This document shows positions 1 to 8,294 of a DNA stretch of 64,000 nt, one piece after another (positions within the stretch are counted from its first letter, which is position 1; every line of letters starts with the position of its first letter). A program made the position numbers and the translations under genes. Location: assembly GCF_035946055.1 (NCBI RefSeq), contig NZ_CP108364.1:4712001-4776000 (forward strand), in the 5' to 3' direction. The notes under the pieces were generated by a model that was given only the letters and a program-made list of their open reading frames with translations, did no database searches and had not been told where the DNA came from. The DNA comes from Streptomyces sp. NBC_01341. Its GTDB lineage: Bacteria > Actinomycetota > Actinomycetes > Streptomycetales > Streptomycetaceae.

Positions 1-1082
1 GCGGGGCCGTAACCGGCGTTCGACCCGGAGTAGAAGAGCTTGCCGTCGCTCATGAGGAAGACCGCGGGGTAGGTGGGGAACCTTCGGACCACGCCCGTGT
101 ACGCCCACTTCCCGGTCTCCGGGTCGTAGATCTCGTCCTTGCCCGGCACGATCTGGCCGATCTCGTCCAGACCGGAGAGCGCGAGGACCCTGCCGTCCGC
201 CAGGGTTGTGAGCGTCGGATACCAGCGGGCCTCCTTCATGGGGTCGACGGCGATGTACTTCTCGGCGACCGGGTCGAACTCGAAGGCTTCCCTGATGCCC
301 TGGAAGTCCTTCTTGTCGAGGGCCAGCTTCTGCGCGATCCCGTACACGTTGCGGGCGTCGGAGCCGGAGAGCCCGGAGAGCCGGTAGTTGTCCTCGGCGC
401 CCGTCCCGTACTCCGCGCCGGACTTCCGCGCCTCGACGTAGATCCGGCCGAGACCGGGCTCCGTGCGGACGAAGGCACCGGTCCGCCTGTCGAAGACCTT
501 CCTGGCCCTCTCCACCAGCACCGGGTCCTTGGACACGAAGGTCCTGCCGTTGCCCCTGCCGGTGAAGCGGGTCCCGGCGGGCACCGTGACCGGCTTGTCC
601 GGGTCCTCGTTGTGGACGATCATCAGGCCGCCGGCCCTGGTGACGTCGCCCTCCAGCTTCTCGTACCGTTTCGTGCCGCCGGCTATGAGCAGCTTCCCGT
701 CCGGCAGCTGGGTGTGGCCCGCGCAGAACATGTCCTTCGGCGTCGGGACGTCCTTGTACGTGTTCCTCTCCGGGTCCCACAGCACCGAACGGAAGGTCTT
801 CGCGTCGAAGTTCTTCTGGTTGTTGCCGGAACCGGCGACGAGGAGCACCTTGCCGGTGTGCAGCAGCGCCGCGTGGATCGTGTTGATGCGGTACCCGGAG
901 GGGACGTCCAGGAAGTCCCAGTGGCCGTTCGCCGCCTTGTAGTCCGGCTTGTTGATCGCGTACGCGCGGTAGCGCTCGGTGCCGAAGCGGTGCAGCCACG
1001 GGCCGTTCGTCGCCGCGAGCGCGAGGACCACCGCCGTACCGATCGCCAGGCGGCGGGTACGGCGGTTCGGGCGGTACTTCAT
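1..1082 (-). CDS. glxA: GlxA radical copper oxidase, N-terminal part (truncated by window edge)
   Basis: This is the first 360 or so residues of a membrane-anchored galactose-oxidase-like protein. An N-terminal basic stretch is followed by one hydrophobic segment (about residues 11-25), then kelch-type beta-propeller blades with repeated LLxAGG and YDPxTGxW patterns. Family knowledge: GlxA is a mononuclear copper radical oxidase with a Tyr-Cys cofactor, needed with CslA for glycan deposition at hyphal tips. A FCAGH motif puts the candidate cofactor Cys at residue 120, and RWYPTLTTL near residue 285 supplies the candidate partner Tyr by analogy with galactose oxidase. The later copper ligands lie off the window. 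The ATG at 1082 overlaps the cslA stop (ATGA), so the two genes are translationally coupled. Confidence 0.93.
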   Translation of the reverse strand, partial: MKYRPNRRTRRLAIGTAVVLALAATNGPWLHRFGTERYRAYAINKPDYKAANGHWDFLDVPSGYRINTIHAALLHTGKVLLVAGSGNNQKNFDAKTFRSVLWDPERNTYKDVPTPKDMFCAGHTQLPDGKLLIAGGTKRYEKLEGDVTRAGGLMIVHNEDPDKPVTVPAGTRFTGRGNGRTFVSKDPVLVERARKVFDRRTGAFVRTEPGLGRIYVEARKSGAEYGTGAEDNYRLSGLSGSDARNVYGIAQKLALDKKDFQGIREAFEFDPVAEKYIAVDPMKEARWYPTLTTLADGRVLALSGLDEIGQIVPGKDEIYDPETGKWAYTGVVRRFPTYPAVFLMSDGKLFYSGSNAGYGP

Positions 1083-2983
1083 CGGTTACGTCCCCCAAGG
1101 GCGATCCGCATGGTCTGCTCGTCCTCCGCCGCGGCCGGCTCCCCGGGCGGCGCGGGCCCGGCGGGTGGTGCCGGTGGCTCGCTCCGGCGCCTCTTCCGCT
1201 CCGCGCGGACCGTGTACCGCCAGCCGGCGATCGGCGCGGCGGTGATCAGCAGGGCCAGGCAGGCCCAGGTGAGCATCGCCGGGTGACTGTGCCCGAGGAC
1301 GAAGGAAGCGACGATCGAACCGCCGAAGACCACGATGAAGAACAGGTGGATGCGGAAGGTGCCGAAGAGGGTGTCCGGGCTGGAGGAGTCGCCCTTGGGC
1401 GTCACCACGAAGGAACTCCGGCGCCGCAGCACCGCGTCCATCAGGGAGCGTGCGTAGACGGGCGCGGAGAGCGCGGACATCACCATGCCCGCGAGGCCCC
1501 CGGAGCCCTCGGGTTCGTGCGGCGAGACGTTGTGGCGGCGGTTCCAGACGTAGAGGCCGATCTGGAGGGCCGACGCGTTGCCGTACAGCATCATCCAGAT
1601 CACCGGGTCGATCTGCACACCCGAGGCACCCATGCCGAGGAAGAGGGCGCAGCTCAGGGCGGCGAGGATCCAGTTCAGGGCCGACATCGGATAGAAGATG
1701 ATCATCATCGTGTAGTGGAAGAGCCTGCCCGGCGGAAGCGAGAACCAGCCCTTCCAGTACTGCTTGAGGATCGTCTCGTACGTACCGCGGGACCAGCGAA
1801 GCTGCTGGGTGAAGAAGTCGGTCCACGCCGTCGGCCCCTCGCCGACGGCCAGGACGTCCGGGGTGTAGACCGACCGCCACTTCCTGCCGGTCAGGGGGTT
1901 GCGGTGGCGGTGGATCTCGAAGCCCGTGGCCATGTCCTCGGTGATCGAGTCGTAGAGGCCGCCGATCTGCTTGACGGCGCTGATCCGGACCGCGTTGCTC
2001 GTGCCGACGAACATGGGGGCGCCGTAGCGGTTTCCGGCTCGCTGGATCAGGGCGTGGAACAGGAACTGCTGCGACTCGGCGGCCTTCGTGACGAACGTGT
2101 CGTAGTTGCCGTAGACCTGCGGGCCGATGACGAAGCCGGTGTCCGGGTCCCGGAAGTAGCCGAGCATCCGCTCCAGGTAGTTGGGCAGTGGCACGTGGTC
2201 GGTGTCCACCGAGGCGAAGAAGTCGTAGGCGTCGCCGTGGGCGTCGAGCCAGGCGTTGTAGTTGCCGTGTTTCGTCCTCGCGCGGTGCGGGCCCGTCGCC
2301 TGGTTCCACCGGGCCACCCCCTTGCGGGAGAAGTGGCGCACCCCCAGCCGGGCGCAGACCTCCTTGACCGCCGGGTCGTCGCCCTCGTCCAGCAGCCAGA
2401 CGTCCATCGGCCCGCGGTGCCGGATCCGGACGGCCGCTTCGAGTGTCCTCGTCACCATCTCCAGGGGCTCCTTGCCCGGGACGAAGGACGTGAGGAAGGC
2501 CACCCGCGTGCCGCTCTCGGGCACGACGGGGACCGGGTCGCGGGCGACGAGGGTCGCGTGCGCGTTGGACAGCACGTTCATCGTGCGGAAGAGCTCGATG
2601 AGGCCGATCGACACCAGCATCACGACGTCGAGGACGAGCAGGGTGTCGTCCCGGAGGTTCGGGTCGCGCTCCGTCCAGTGCTCGGGCTGCATGAGCCAGA
2701 CGAACAGGCCCAGCGAGACGAGCGGGGCGGCGCCGAGCAGCAGGGCCGCGCGTATCCGGTGGGTCTCCCGCGAGAGCAGCGAGCGGTAACGCACGGTGTA
2801 CGGCAGGTCGGTGTCCGGCCGGGTCAGGGGCCCGGCGAGCCGGCTGTAGTGCTCGTAGTCGTAGCGCGGCAGCGGCTTCCGCTGCTGTCTCCGCCTTCCG
2901 GGGCGGGGTTGCGGCGGTAGGCGCAGCCGCATGGTCTCGGACGGGTCGTGGTGCTGCCGGTCGCCCGACGGCGTCGACGTCAT
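1079..2983 (-). CDS. cslA: CslA cellulose synthase-like glycosyltransferase (GT2)
   Basis: A 634-residue family 2 processive glycosyltransferase, predicted to polymerise and export a beta-glucan-like glycan at the hyphal tip. It has two membrane segments after a basic Pro/Arg-rich N-terminus, a cytoplasmic GT-A domain, and a cluster of C-terminal membrane helices. Diagnostic motifs are visible: LLDEGDD, SVDTDH (the DxD metal site), SITEDM (TED, acceptor) and QQLRW (QxxRW, product binding). The ATG at 2983 is preferred over 2989 because a GGGGGG Shine-Dalgarno stretch sits 6 nt upstream of it but touches the other. It overlaps glxA by 4 bp, and the pair forms an operon. The extreme C-terminal tail is rich in Pro, Ala and Glu. 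Confidence 0.93.
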   Translation of the reverse strand: MTSTPSGDRQHHDPSETMRLRLPPQPRPGRRRQQRKPLPRYDYEHYSRLAGPLTRPDTDLPYTVRYRSLLSRETHRIRAALLLGAAPLVSLGLFVWLMQPEHWTERDPNLRDDTLLVLDVVMLVSIGLIELFRTMNVLSNAHATLVARDPVPVVPESGTRVAFLTSFVPGKEPLEMVTRTLEAAVRIRHRGPMDVWLLDEGDDPAVKEVCARLGVRHFSRKGVARWNQATGPHRARTKHGNYNAWLDAHGDAYDFFASVDTDHVPLPNYLERMLGYFRDPDTGFVIGPQVYGNYDTFVTKAAESQQFLFHALIQRAGNRYGAPMFVGTSNAVRISAVKQIGGLYDSITEDMATGFEIHRHRNPLTGRKWRSVYTPDVLAVGEGPTAWTDFFTQQLRWSRGTYETILKQYWKGWFSLPPGRLFHYTMMIIFYPMSALNWILAALSCALFLGMGASGVQIDPVIWMMLYGNASALQIGLYVWNRRHNVSPHEPEGSGGLAGMVMSALSAPVYARSLMDAVLRRRSSFVVTPKGDSSSPDTLFGTFRIHLFFIVVFGGSIVASFVLGHSHPAMLTWACLALLITAAPIAGWRYTVRAERKRRRSEPPAPPAGPAPPGEPAAAEDEQTMRIALGGRNR

Positions 2984-3261
2984 GGTCATCCCCCCGCACG
3001 CAGGATTCCTGCGCGATTCGTACCTGTTCGCACCGAGCGGGGCCCCCGTCCCGCGAGAAGACCGCTCGTCGATCATCCGTCCGGGGATTCGCGGCCCCCC
3101 GGGCGGCACCTGGTCAGGCTGTCCGAGAGCGAAGCGTGAGGGCAAGGGTGAAAAGGGCTACTTGTCAGCCATGCGTATGATTTGCGGAATAGTACGAAGG
3201 GGGCGTACGGGGGTGGCCCAAGGCGCCCCGGGGGCGCTTCCGCGCCGGGCCGGAGCACGAA
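2984..3261. promoter_or_regulatory. cslA upstream region
   Basis: No convincing gene lies in this gap between cslA and the tRNA-Lys terminator. It should hold the cslA-glxA promoter. A short AT-richer patch around 3155-3200 (gggctacttgtcagcc ... tgatttgcggaat) is the most promoter-like part. I could not define -10/-35 boxes with confidence. Confidence 0.35.
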
Positions 3262-3294
3262 CAAGGCCCCTTCACCATGAGTGAAGGGGCCTTG
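3262..3294 (-). terminator. tRNA-Lys terminator hairpin
   Basis: A perfect 14-bp inverted repeat (arms 3262-3275 and 3281-3294, 5-nt loop) lies just beyond the 3' end of the tRNA on the minus strand, followed by a short T-containing stretch. It separates the tRNA from cslA. Confidence 0.8.
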
Positions 3295-3302
3295 CTGTTG
3301 CG

Positions 3303-3376
3303 TGCGCCGTCAGGGACTCGAACCCCGGACCCGCTGATTAAGAGTCAGCTGCTCTAACCAACTGAGCTAACGGCGC
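3303..3376 (-). tRNA. tRNA-Lys (anticodon CUU), copy 1
   Basis: Full cloverleaf on the minus strand. The 7-bp acceptor stem pairs 3370-3376 with 3304-3310. The anticodon loop CTCTTAA gives anticodon CTT, the T-loop is TTCGAAC, and A is the discriminator. CCA is not encoded. The sequence is identical to the copies at 7976-8049 and 32843-32916. Confidence 0.97.
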
Positions 3377-3546
3377 CTGCTGACCTGGAGAACTTTACCC
3401 GATGGGCGGGGGTGCTCCTGACCAATTCCTGGCCGCCCGGCCTGTCGCATGGTCGTTTTGTCCCTTTAGTCCGTCAACATGAGTTATGCCAAGAAAGCTA
3501 AGTCGCGGAAGCTCTGGACGGCTGCCGAGGGAAGAGGAGTAGTCGC

Positions 3547-4821
3547 ATGACTGTGCCGGTCTTCGAGGAGTACGACCCCGCCGCCGACTGCGGATGCGTG
3601 GGGTGCGCCCAGGGGCGCCGCGAGGCCGCCGCGCTGCCCGTACGGTACGGAGGCCACCCCGCGGCGCACGGCGTGCGGCGTGCCCTGGTGCTCGTCACCG
3701 CGGCGGGCATGGTGCTCTCCTGCGGGGCCGACGAGGCGGCCGCGGCCGCCGCCGGCCGGGACACCCGGGCCGGCACGTCGGCCGACCCGCAGCCGGTCAC
3801 CCCGCAGGGATCGGTGGGGCCCCTGAACAGCGGCGGGACTCCGGGCCCGCCCTCCACCCCCGGCTCGGTCCAGCGCACGACGACCCGCGCCGACATCATC
3901 AACCGGGCCAAGAAGTGGGTGACGGCGAAGGTCCCGTACGACATGGCTGCGTACTGGTCGGACGGGTACCGGCAGGACTGCTCCGGTTTCGTGTCGATGG
4001 TCTGGAACCTCGGCAGCAACGAATGGACCGGCAGCCTCGCCACCTTCGGTACGAAGATCGCCCGGGCCGACCTGCAGCCCGGCGACATCCTCCTCTTCCA
4101 CAACCTGGCCGACCCCGCGGTCGGCTCCCACGTCACGGTCTTCGGCGGCTGGAGCGACCACACCCACAGCCACTACCTCGCCTACGAACTGACGCGCCCG
4201 AACGCGCGGAAGGCGACGACGCCGATGGCGTACTGGAGCAACTCCTCCAAGTACGTGGCCTACCGCTACAAGGGCGTCGTCAGTGCCGGGTCGGCGACGG
4301 CGTTCCCGGGGGCGGGGAAGTTCGGCCCGGGCGCCGACAACGCCCACGTGACCCGGCTCGGCACCTTGCTCATCGCCCAGGGCGGCAAGCGCTTCTACAA
4401 GCAGGGGGCGGGACCGCGCTGGAGCGACGCGGACAAGCGGGCCACGCAGGCGTTCCAGCTGGCGCAGGGGTGGAAGGGCAAGGAGGCCGACGGCGTCCCC
4501 GGCCCGCACACCTGGCGGCTGCTGGTCGCCGGAACCGGCAAGCGGATCCCCGCCGCCGGGGCCGGCGGCAGCCCCGGCGGGACCGAGGCGTACCCCGGCC
4601 GGAGCTTCTTCGCGCCCGGCCGGTCCAACGCCCACGTCCAGAAGCTCGGCACACGCCTGGTGGAGAAGGGATACGGCAAGCACTACGCGACGGGCCCCGG
4701 GCCGAACTGGACAGAGGCGGACCGCCGCAATGTGGAGGCCTTCCAGCTGGCTCAGGGCTGGAGCGGCGGCGCGGCGGACGGATACCCGGGGCCGGAGACA
4801 TGGCGCCGGCTCTTCGCGTGA
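3547..4821 (+). CDS. NlpC/P60-type cell-wall hydrolase with two peptidoglycan-binding repeats
   Basis: A 424-residue protein predicted to act at the cell wall. The N-terminal 50 residues carry a Cys-rich CGCVGC motif, followed by a hydrophobic segment (about 43-60) with a Cys that resembles a signal or lipobox-like anchor. Residues about 110-235 form an NlpC/P60-like cysteine peptidase domain with RQDCSGF (nucleophile Cys145), LQPGDILLF, and SHVTVFGGW (His195). Two C-terminal repeats (about 255-335 and 345-424) share the HVxxLGxxL, FYKQG/HYATGPGPxW and AFQLAQGW signature of Streptomyces peptidoglycan-binding modules. The ATG at 3547 follows gaggagtagtcgc, a GGAG Shine-Dalgarno. The SPFH gene starts 37 bp downstream, so co-transcription is likely. 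Confidence 0.85.
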   Translation: MTVPVFEEYDPAADCGCVGCAQGRREAAALPVRYGGHPAAHGVRRALVLVTAAGMVLSCGADEAAAAAAGRDTRAGTSADPQPVTPQGSVGPLNSGGTPGPPSTPGSVQRTTTRADIINRAKKWVTAKVPYDMAAYWSDGYRQDCSGFVSMVWNLGSNEWTGSLATFGTKIARADLQPGDILLFHNLADPAVGSHVTVFGGWSDHTHSHYLAYELTRPNARKATTPMAYWSNSSKYVAYRYKGVVSAGSATAFPGAGKFGPGADNAHVTRLGTLLIAQGGKRFYKQGAGPRWSDADKRATQAFQLAQGWKGKEADGVPGPHTWRLLVAGTGKRIPAAGAGGSPGGTEAYPGRSFFAPGRSNAHVQKLGTRLVEKGYGKHYATGPGPNWTEADRRNVEAFQLAQGWSGGAADGYPGPETWRRLFA

Positions 4822-4858
4822 CGGCTCAGGTGACGGAACGGACATGACGGAGGCGGGA

Positions 4859-7150
4859 ATGCGATCCACGGAGAACGTACGGGGCGAATGGGACGAGCTG
4901 GGAGAGAGGGGTCCGCGGGTCGTCGTGCCCGGACCCGGCGCGGGTGACACGGCGGCCGGGGCACCGGGCGACGCCCGGCCCGCGGAGGACGGCGCGCGAG
5001 CCGACGGCCTGCCGGTGACGGAGGACGTGCCTCTCGCCGCGACGCCGCCGGCATCGGCGGACGACTCCGGGCCCGCGCCGGCACCCGTGCCGGAGCAGGC
5101 GCCGGAAGCGCCGGAAGCGCCGGAAGCGCCGGAAGCGCCGGACGCACCCGGGTCCACCTGGGTGCCCGGCGCGGCCCCGGGTGAGGTCGCTCTCGCGGCG
5201 GTGGACATCGAGGACATCCCGGCCGACCTGGGGCCCGCGCTGGACGCCGTGGCCGGGGTGGGCAGGGCTTCGGGCGGCGCCCCGCCCGATCTCGGACCCG
5301 TGCTCGACCTGCTGCCGGCCACCGACGACGAGCCCGTGCGCGAGCCCGCGCCGAAGGTGAGGCCCCGGTGGGGGACGGGCCGGGTGGTGGCCCGTGCCGC
5401 GGCCGAGGTGGATGCGACGGCCGAGCCGCCGGAGCGCCCGCAGCCGAGGTGGGCGGCACTGGGCGACCCGCGGCCGAGGTGGGGCGCGGGTCCTGCGGGC
5501 GAGCCGAAGCCGGCCTGGGGGATCCGGCCTCCGTCGGACCCGGACCCGGTGCGGGTGCCGGAGGCCGGAGGTGTGCAGGACGCGGCCGAGTCGGTCGTAC
5601 CGGTGGCGGACGCCGTACACGTGGCGGACACGGGGCCGGTGGCGGACGCCGTGCCGGTGATCGACCTAGGACCCGCGCCCGACCGGGATGCTGTGGCCGG
5701 CCTGGACGCCGTCGCCGTGACCGAGTCCGAGCCGGCGGTGGACGTCGCCCCGGTGACCGGTCCGGCACTGCCGACGGCGGACGGAGCGGTTGCGATTCCC
5801 GGGCCGGTGGTCGGCGAGGGCCCGGCCGCCGGGCCGACGCCCGCCCCGCTGATGGAGGCGGCATCGGAAGGCCCCGACTCCCGGCTGCCGTCCGTCGGCG
5901 CGGACCGTCTGCCGCAGGACGAGGGCGCGCTGTCGGCGTATGCCGACACGGCCCTGCTCCCGGAATGGGCGGGCGCGGTGTCCGACGGCGCGGCCCGGCC
6001 GCGCGAGGAGGCCCGTGCGCCGGTGACGATGACCGTCGGGGCCGCCGACCCCGTCGCCTGGTGGGGCGCGGGGCGCCGGCACCCCGTCATCAGTACCGAG
6101 ACGACCGCGCCCATCCCCGTCCACCTGCTCTTCCGCGACGAGGACCACAGCGGATCCGACGTGACGGCCGGCACGCAGAGGGCCGGTGTGCGGCGCCCGC
6201 CCATGCCGCGCTCGCCGCAGACGCGCAGGCCGGGCCGGCACGCACCGCTCGCCGACCCCCGGCTCGCCGAGCGTCCCGGACCCGCCCTGCCGGGCTGGGC
6301 GGCGCTGCTCACCGCCGCGGCCGGCGCGGTCGCGGGCCTCGCCGTGCTGTGGTGGCACGGTGCACTCCCGGCCGCCGTGCCGGACCGGCTCGGCATCGGG
6401 GCGCGTCCGTACGCCGGTATGGGCACCGGGGCCTGGGCGCTGATCGGCCTGCTGGTGACCGTGGTGCTCTTCGCGCTCGGCGGGCTCGGGCGAGGGCGGG
6501 TCGGGCACGCCTCGGTGCTGACCCTCTTCGGGGACTACCGGGGCACCGTCCGGCGCACCGGACTCCTCTGGGTCTCCCCGCTCCTGCTGCGGCGCCGCGT
6601 CGACGTACGGCTTCGGCACTGGCGCAGCGAGCCGCTGCCCGCCGTGGACGCGAGCGGCACCGCGTTGCGGGTCGTCGTCCTCGTCGTCTGGCGGGTGAAG
6701 GACACGGTGCGGGCAGCGCTCGGAGTCGCGGACCACGAGCGCTATCTGCGTGACCAGGTGGAGGCGGCGCTGGCGCGCGTGCTCTCGCAGCTCCCTGCCG
6801 ACGCCTTCCACGAGGAAACCCGCACCCTGCGCGACGCCGAGGCGGTCGGCGACGCGCTGACCCGGGTGCTGAAGGCGGACTGCGAACCCGTGGGCGTCGA
6901 GGTGTACTCGGCCCAGCCGACCGGTATCGAGTACGCCCCCGAGGTCGCGGCCGCGATGCAGCGGTGCCGGGTGGCGGCCATCGACGCCAAGCACCGGGAC
7001 GGGGTTCTCACCTCGGTCGTCGACGCGGTGGACGACACCGTCGGCCGACTGACCGCACGCGGCATCGTCGAACTCGACGCCTACGAACACAAGGCGCTGG
7101 TCCGGGATCTGACGGTGGCTTTCTACACCGGCCGCAGCGGCGGCGAGTGA
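4859..7150 (+). CDS. SPFH/Band-7 membrane protein with long Ala/Pro/Glu-rich repetitive N-terminal region
   Basis: A 763-residue protein. Residues 1 to about 475 are low-complexity (Ala, Pro, Glu, Asp, Val) with repeated short motifs: EAP repeats (about residues 81-96), RPRWG/QPRWA/KPAWG blocks, and many VADAV/VTDxxP units. Two hydrophobic helices follow (about 477-499 and 522-544). The last about 210 residues (LFGDYRGTVRRTGLLWVSP onward) are a typical SPFH domain of the prohibitin/stomatin type, with the conserved early VRRTGL and a late AEV-like helical part. The ATG at 4859 is preferred to 4844 because GGAGG lies 5 nt upstream. SPFH proteins scaffold membrane microdomains. The long disordered tail, presumably cytoplasmic, is unusual. 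Pairing with the wall hydrolase upstream suggests an envelope role (inference). Confidence 0.8.
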   Translation: MRSTENVRGEWDELGERGPRVVVPGPGAGDTAAGAPGDARPAEDGARADGLPVTEDVPLAATPPASADDSGPAPAPVPEQAPEAPEAPEAPEAPDAPGSTWVPGAAPGEVALAAVDIEDIPADLGPALDAVAGVGRASGGAPPDLGPVLDLLPATDDEPVREPAPKVRPRWGTGRVVARAAAEVDATAEPPERPQPRWAALGDPRPRWGAGPAGEPKPAWGIRPPSDPDPVRVPEAGGVQDAAESVVPVADAVHVADTGPVADAVPVIDLGPAPDRDAVAGLDAVAVTESEPAVDVAPVTGPALPTADGAVAIPGPVVGEGPAAGPTPAPLMEAASEGPDSRLPSVGADRLPQDEGALSAYADTALLPEWAGAVSDGAARPREEARAPVTMTVGAADPVAWWGAGRRHPVISTETTAPIPVHLLFRDEDHSGSDVTAGTQRAGVRRPPMPRSPQTRRPGRHAPLADPRLAERPGPALPGWAALLTAAAGAVAGLAVLWWHGALPAAVPDRLGIGARPYAGMGTGAWALIGLLVTVVLFALGGLGRGRVGHASVLTLFGDYRGTVRRTGLLWVSPLLLRRRVDVRLRHWRSEPLPAVDASGTALRVVVLVVWRVKDTVRAALGVADHERYLRDQVEAALARVLSQLPADAFHEETRTLRDAEAVGDALTRVLKADCEPVGVEVYSAQPTGIEYAPEVAAAMQRCRVAAIDAKHRDGVLTSVVDAVDDTVGRLTARGIVELDAYEHKALVRDLTVAFYTGRSGGE
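5101..5145 (+). repeat. In-frame 9-bp tandem repeat encoding Glu-Ala-Pro
   Basis: Four exact copies of gccggaagc and one variant (gccggacgc) lie in tandem inside the SPFH gene and encode an EAP tract. The unit length is a multiple of three, so copy-number change would keep the frame. Confidence 0.9.
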
Positions 7151-7202
7151 GCCCGAACGCCTCCGTCCGCACCACGGTGGTGCGCCCAAACCCGGCCCAC
7201 AT

Positions 7203-7252
7203 TGGTCTGGACATGTTCATGGCATGTCAATAATCTGGACTTGGTCTAGACC
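7203..7252. promoter_or_regulatory. Candidate DasR-responsive elements upstream of the LPMO gene
   Basis: A perfect 10-bp palindrome GGTCTAGACC (7243-7252, preceded by TT) matches the core of the DasR dre consensus (TGGTCTAGACCA). A weaker copy, TGGTCTGGACA, lies at 7203-7213, about 39 bp upstream. DasR is the GntR-family N-acetylglucosamine/chitin regulator, and the downstream gene is a chitin-active LPMO, so the context fits. The same region contains the LPMO promoter, which is AT-richer around 7215-7240. Confidence 0.6.
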
Positions 7253-7325
7253 GCAAGAGTGATGCGCGCAGCACGGCTCGGATCATCCCCAGAACATCCC
7301 CCACGTTCTCGAGGAGCGACACAGC

Positions 7326-7916
7326 ATGCGGAAAAGAGCAAGCGCGGCCGTCATCGGCCTGGCGATAGCGGGCGTCTCCATGTTCGCGACCGGCAGTGCG
7401 AGCAGCCATGGCTACACGGACACCCCCATCAGCCGGCAGAAGCTCTGTGCCAACGGCACCGTCACCAACTGCGGCAACATCCAGTGGGAGCCGCAGAGCG
7501 TCGAGGGGCCCAAGGGCTTCCCGGCGGCAGGGCCGGCGGACGGCAAGATCTGCTCCGGCGGGAACGGTCAGTTCGCCCAGCTCGACGACCCACGCGGTGG
7601 CGGCTGGCCCGCCACCAGGGTCACCTCCGGGCAGGGCTACAGCTTCCGCTGGCAGTTCACCGCACGCCACTCCACGAGTGACTTCCGGTACTACATCACC
7701 AAGAACGGCTGGGACCCCACCAAGCCGCTCACCAGGGCCGCCCTGGAATCGCAGCCCTTCATGACGGTCCCGTACGGGAACCAGCAGCCGCCGGCGACGC
7801 TGACGCACCAGGGCTCGATGCCGACCCAGAAGACCGGCAAGCACATCATCCTGGCCGTCTGGAACGTCGCGGACACCACCAACGCGTTCTACGCGTGCTC
7901 CGACGTGCAGTTCTGA
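7326..7916 (+). CDS. AA10 lytic polysaccharide monooxygenase (chitin-binding protein)
   Basis: A 196-residue secreted copper enzyme that cleaves crystalline chitin oxidatively. The signal peptide ends ...GSASS before His28, which becomes the mature N-terminus and first histidine-brace ligand. The second ligand is His115 in FTARHST, and the usual axial Phe (F188) is in NAFYACSD. Four Cys fit two disulfides. The length matches single-domain Streptomyces CHB proteins with no extra CBM. It has its own promoter with a DasR-like palindrome and ends at a strong bidirectional hairpin. The gene stands alone between the SPFH gene and tRNA-Lys copy 2. Confidence 0.95.
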   Translation: MRKRASAAVIGLAIAGVSMFATGSASSHGYTDTPISRQKLCANGTVTNCGNIQWEPQSVEGPKGFPAAGPADGKICSGGNGQFAQLDDPRGGGWPATRVTSGQGYSFRWQFTARHSTSDFRYYITKNGWDPTKPLTRAALESQPFMTVPYGNQQPPATLTHQGSMPTQKTGKHIILAVWNVADTTNAFYACSDVQF

Positions 7917-7928
7917 TCCAGCACAACG

Positions 7929-7968
7929 CACAGTGGGCGGTCTCCTCGGAGGGAGACCGCCCACTGTG
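7929..7968. terminator. Bidirectional terminator between LPMO and tRNA-Lys
   Basis: A perfect 17-bp inverted repeat (7929-7945 and 7952-7968) between convergent LPMO and tRNA-Lys transcripts. Confidence 0.85.
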
Positions 7969-7975
7969 GTGTCGG

Positions 7976-8049
7976 TGCGCCGTCAGGGACTCGAACCCCG
8001 GACCCGCTGATTAAGAGTCAGCTGCTCTAACCAACTGAGCTAACGGCGC
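7976..8049 (-). tRNA. tRNA-Lys (anticodon CUU), copy 2
   Basis: Same 74-nt cloverleaf as copy 1, base for base: acceptor 8043-8049 with 7977-7983, anticodon CTT, discriminator A, no encoded CCA. The 5' flank (GTCAGCCGGCGCC on the minus strand) also resembles the flanks of the other two copies. Confidence 0.97.
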
Positions 8050-8260
8050 CGGCTGACTCGAAAATAATACCTGGCCCGCGGGGGTGCTGACGACACGCAC
8101 CCGGCCGCCTCGTCGATGCGCGTACGGGAGCCCCCGAGCCCCTCCTGCCCGACGGGGTCCGCTCCCTTCCGGGCCCCTGTACCGATGCCCTCGAGTCCCT
8201 GTACCGATCCTGCGGGAAGCCGGTCGTGACAAGTTCGTCGGTTTTTTTCGTAAGTGATCT

Positions 8261-8275
8261 TTATTTTTGCGTAGC
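8261..8275 (+). promoter_or_regulatory. TTGCG half-site in the lacI-type gene promoter
   Basis: The AT-rich tract upstream of the regulator contains TTTTTGCGTAG (about 8264-8274), which matches the CTTGCGTAA-type boxes upstream of the transporter operon. This suggests autoregulation. The match is short, so confidence is low. Confidence 0.4.
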
Positions 8276-8294
8276 TCTTTGTAGGGTGAACTCC

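Noticed and set aside
5101..5145. Short tandem repeat as a possible CRISPR or iteron array
   Set aside because: 9-bp unit in frame inside a coding region that encodes Glu-Ala-Pro; no spacers, no cas or rep gene.
3484..6426. 980-codon open frame on the minus strand
   Set aside because: It lies opposite the NlpC and SPFH genes, has low-complexity Ser/Ala/Thr/Pro composition and no family motif. It is an artefact of high GC content.
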